Shown here piece by piece: positions 6,025 through 7,320 of a DNA stretch of 7,320 bases. This DNA comes from Actinomycetota bacterium. Its GTDB lineage: Bacteria > Actinomycetota > Actinomycetes > Actinomycetales > Cellulomonadaceae. Position 1 is the stretch's first letter. Each line of letters opens with the position of its first letter. Position numbers and translations under genes: made by a program. Location of the stretch: contig JAHIJU010000080.1 of the NCBI GenBank assembly GCA_018898235.1, forward strand, positions 1 to 7,320, given 5' to 3'. The notes beneath the pieces were generated by a model. It did not search any database and was not told the DNA's origin. It was given only the letters and a program-made list of their open reading frames with translations.

Positions 6025-6079
6025 CGGGAGGCGCGCCGACACGCCGAACGTCTGGCCTTCATTCTGACCGGCTGAGCCG
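6005..6079. promoter_or_regulatory. Symmetric operator pair: perfect 15-bp inverted repeat between the divergent regulators
   Basis: CGGCTCAGCCGGTCA at 6005-6019 is exactly complementary to TGACCGGCTGAGCCG at 6065-6079, separated by 45 bp. Each arm contains its own 9-bp palindrome (GGCT-C-AGCC at 6006-6014; GGCT-G-AGCC at 6071-6079), the expected form of a dimer-binding site for an XRE-family regulator. Each arm lies between the predicted -35 and -10 elements of one of the two promoters, so binding to either would block that promoter directly. The arms are about 60 bp apart, suitable for cooperative binding or a small loop. Confidence 0.8.
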
Positions 6080-6086
6080 ATAGCAT
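6058..6086 (+). promoter_or_regulatory. Predicted rightward promoter for the repressor-like gene (leaderless)
   Basis: TTCATT (6058-6063), a 17-bp spacer and TAGCAT (6081-6086). The -10 ends 6 nt before ATG 6093, so transcription would begin at the start codon. There is no Shine-Dalgarno. Lambda cI transcribed from PRM is a known leaderless repressor mRNA. The operator arm fills most of the spacer, which suggests autoregulation. Confidence 0.55.
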
Positions 6087-6092
6087 GCAGGC

Positions 6093-6393
<301 letters not shown>

Positions 6394-6403
6394 GCGGTGC
6401 ACG

Positions 6404-6433
6404 AGGTTAGCAGCCCTCGGGCCCAGGAGTGAA
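6404..6433 (-). promoter_or_regulatory. Possible tRNA-Lys promoter
   Basis: On the minus strand, TTCACT (6433-6428), an 18-bp spacer and TAACCT (6409-6404) lie just ahead of the tRNA 5' end at 6393. The -10 fits the actinobacterial TAnnnT pattern and the -35 matches 4 of 6 consensus bases. Co-transcription with the GroES-like gene 48 nt upstream is an alternative. Confidence 0.35.
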
Positions 6434-6441
6434 ACCGAGGT

Positions 6442-6765
6442 CTACAGGTACAGCCCGGGCTCGCGGGCATCACCGTCGGGCTGGGCGACACCGTGTACGT
6501 CCTTCTCCCGCAGCAGGAGGTAGACCGTGCCGGTGAGCTCGACCTCGGCGCGGTCCTCCGGGTCGAACAGCACCTTGTCGCCCACGTTCACCTGGCGCAC
6601 GTGCTGCCCGGCGGCGACCACGTGGCCCCAGGTGAGTCGCTTGCCCAGCACCGCGGTCGCCGGGATGAGGATGCCGGTGGCCGACCGCCGCTCAGCCCCC
6701 TCCTCGTCGAGCTGCACGAGCAGACGGTCGTTGAGCATCCGGATCGGCACGGCGGGTTCAGGCAC
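6442..6765 (-). CDS. GroES-family (Cpn10-like) protein
   Basis: A 107-residue protein starting at GTG 6765. IRMLNDRLLVQLDEE (8-22) matches the first strands of GroES (consensus-like IRPLxDRVLV), followed by a mobile-loop-like ERRSATGILIPATAV, then the core GHVVAAGQHVRQVNVGDKVL and the final strand VYLLLREKDVHGV. It is slightly longer than GroES (about 97 aa) because of N- and C-terminal tails. Actinobacteria commonly carry this divergent GroES-like paralogue away from the groESL operon. Whether it partners GroEL is unknown. No Shine-Dalgarno is visible, and a TAGCGT (6777-6772) ending 6 nt before the GTG suggests a leaderless start. It is a host gene, divergent from the peroxiredoxin. Confidence 0.88.
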   Translation of the reverse strand: MPEPAVPIRMLNDRLLVQLDEEGAERRSATGILIPATAVLGKRLTWGHVVAAGQHVRQVNVGDKVLFDPEDRAEVELTGTVYLLLREKDVHGVAQPDGDAREPGLYL

Positions 6766-6836
6766 GGCACGACGCTACCGGCCGGCCGGGGGCATCCGGC
6801 GCCGCGGCTCGTAGGGTAGATCCCACCACCCCCTCT

Positions 6837-6842
6837 GGAGGA
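6837..6842 (+). promoter_or_regulatory. Shine-Dalgarno of the peroxiredoxin gene
   Basis: GGAGGA lies 5 nt before ATG 6848 and fixes the start. A TAGGGT at 6812-6817 is a possible -10, but no convincing -35 accompanies it. Confidence 0.75.
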
Positions 6843-6847
6843 TCTCC

Positions 6848-7315
6848 ATGCCGCGTCTGACCACAGGTGAGACCGCCCCCGACTTCACCCTGCCGACCGC
6901 CGACGGCGGCACGCTCACCTTGAGCGACCTGCGCGGGAAGTCGGTCGTCGTCTACTTCTACCCGGCGGCCGGGACCCCCGGCTGCACGACGCAGGCGTGC
7001 GACTTCCGCGACTCCCTGGCCTCGCTCACGGCGCACGGCTACGCCGTCGTCGGGGTGTCCCCGGACGCGCCGGACAAGCTCGCGGCATTCGTCGAGGCCG
7101 AGCACCTCACGTTTCCCCTGGTCTCCGACCCGGAGCGCACGGTGCTCGAGCAGTGGGGCGCCTGGGGCGAGAAGTCGCTGTACGGCAAGACGGTCACGGG
7201 CGTGATCCGCTCGACCGTGGTGCTCGACCCGGCCGGAGTCGTCGTGCTGGCGCAGTACAACGTCAAGGCCACCGGGCACGTCGCCAAGCTCCGCAAGGAC
7301 CTGGGCATCGACTGA
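6848..7315 (+). CDS. bcp: Thioredoxin-dependent thiol peroxidase (Bcp/PrxQ peroxiredoxin)
   Basis: A complete 155-residue cytoplasmic peroxiredoxin, the usual size for Bcp. It reduces hydrogen peroxide and organic hydroperoxides using thioredoxin. The AhpC/TSA fold begins with GETAPDFTLPTADGGTLTLS (7-26). YFYPAAGTPGCTTQACDFRD (36-55) contains the peroxidatic Cys46 within the Pro39-x3-Thr43-x2-Cys motif, and Cys51, five residues on, is the resolving cysteine of atypical 2-Cys PrxQ enzymes. VVGVSPDAPDKLAAF and FPLVSDPE follow as in the family. Arg121 (GVIRSTVVLD) is the conserved active-site arginine. The Shine-Dalgarno is strong. It is a host gene with no sign of disruption by the nearby prophage. 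Confidence 0.96.
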   Translation: MPRLTTGETAPDFTLPTADGGTLTLSDLRGKSVVVYFYPAAGTPGCTTQACDFRDSLASLTAHGYAVVGVSPDAPDKLAAFVEAEHLTFPLVSDPERTVLEQWGAWGEKSLYGKTVTGVIRSTVVLDPAGVVVLAQYNVKATGHVAKLRKDLGID

Positions 7316-7320
7316 CGGCA

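Noticed and set aside
5776..6042. N-terminal extension of the membrane-protein frame up to 6042
   Set aside because: It would cover the whole Cro-like gene and part of the operator region and is Arg/Pro-rich. The GTGA overlap at 5775 is a better start.
6493..6819. Plus-strand open frames opposite the GroES-like gene
   Set aside because: They have no protein-family pattern. The minus-strand product is a clear Cpn10.

Overview
The window is the junction between a high-GC actinobacterial chromosome and an integrated tailed phage. The composition (roughly 70% G+C by eye), the frequent GTG/TTG starts and the host genes on the right all suggest an actinomycete. The genus cannot be fixed from this window.

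Host side (about 6321-7320): a complete tRNA-Lys(CUU) gene on the minus strand, a minus-strand GroES-family (Cpn10) protein, and a divergent plus-strand Bcp/PrxQ-type peroxiredoxin.

Phage side (1 to about 6320): a control region, then one tightly packed minus-strand operon that runs leftward off the window. At 5991-6092 two small paralogous helix-turn-helix genes diverge. The Cro-like gene reads left into the operon. The repressor-like gene reads right, into the tRNA. A perfect 15-bp inverted repeat lies over the two predicted promoters, and neither gene has a ribosome-binding site, so both are probably translated from leaderless mRNAs. After the Cro-like gene come a two-helix membrane protein with a Cys/His cluster, a 94-aa protein, a 69-aa helical protein, a winged-helix protein with an in-frame nested Cys-cluster module, an HNH endonuclease, the terminase large subunit, the portal and a prohead protease-major capsid fusion. 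The last gene is cut by the left edge. Nearly all junctions from the Cro-like gene to the terminase are stop/start overlaps.

The most interesting feature is the right end of the prophage. The last 12 residues of the repressor-like protein and its stop codon are read from the antisense strand of the tRNA-Lys gene, which is the presumed attachment site. This is the layout of 'integration-dependent immunity' known from mycobacteriophages BPs, Brujita and Charlie, where attP lies inside the repressor gene and integration changes the repressor's C-terminus. Whether the stop codon comes from the host or lies within the shared att core cannot be decided here. A second notable feature is a strong Shine-Dalgarno and ATG inside the protease-capsid fusion, placed to make extra capsid protein without the protease.

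No integrase, lysis, tail or recognisable replication genes are in the window. The integrase is expected at the other end of the prophage.
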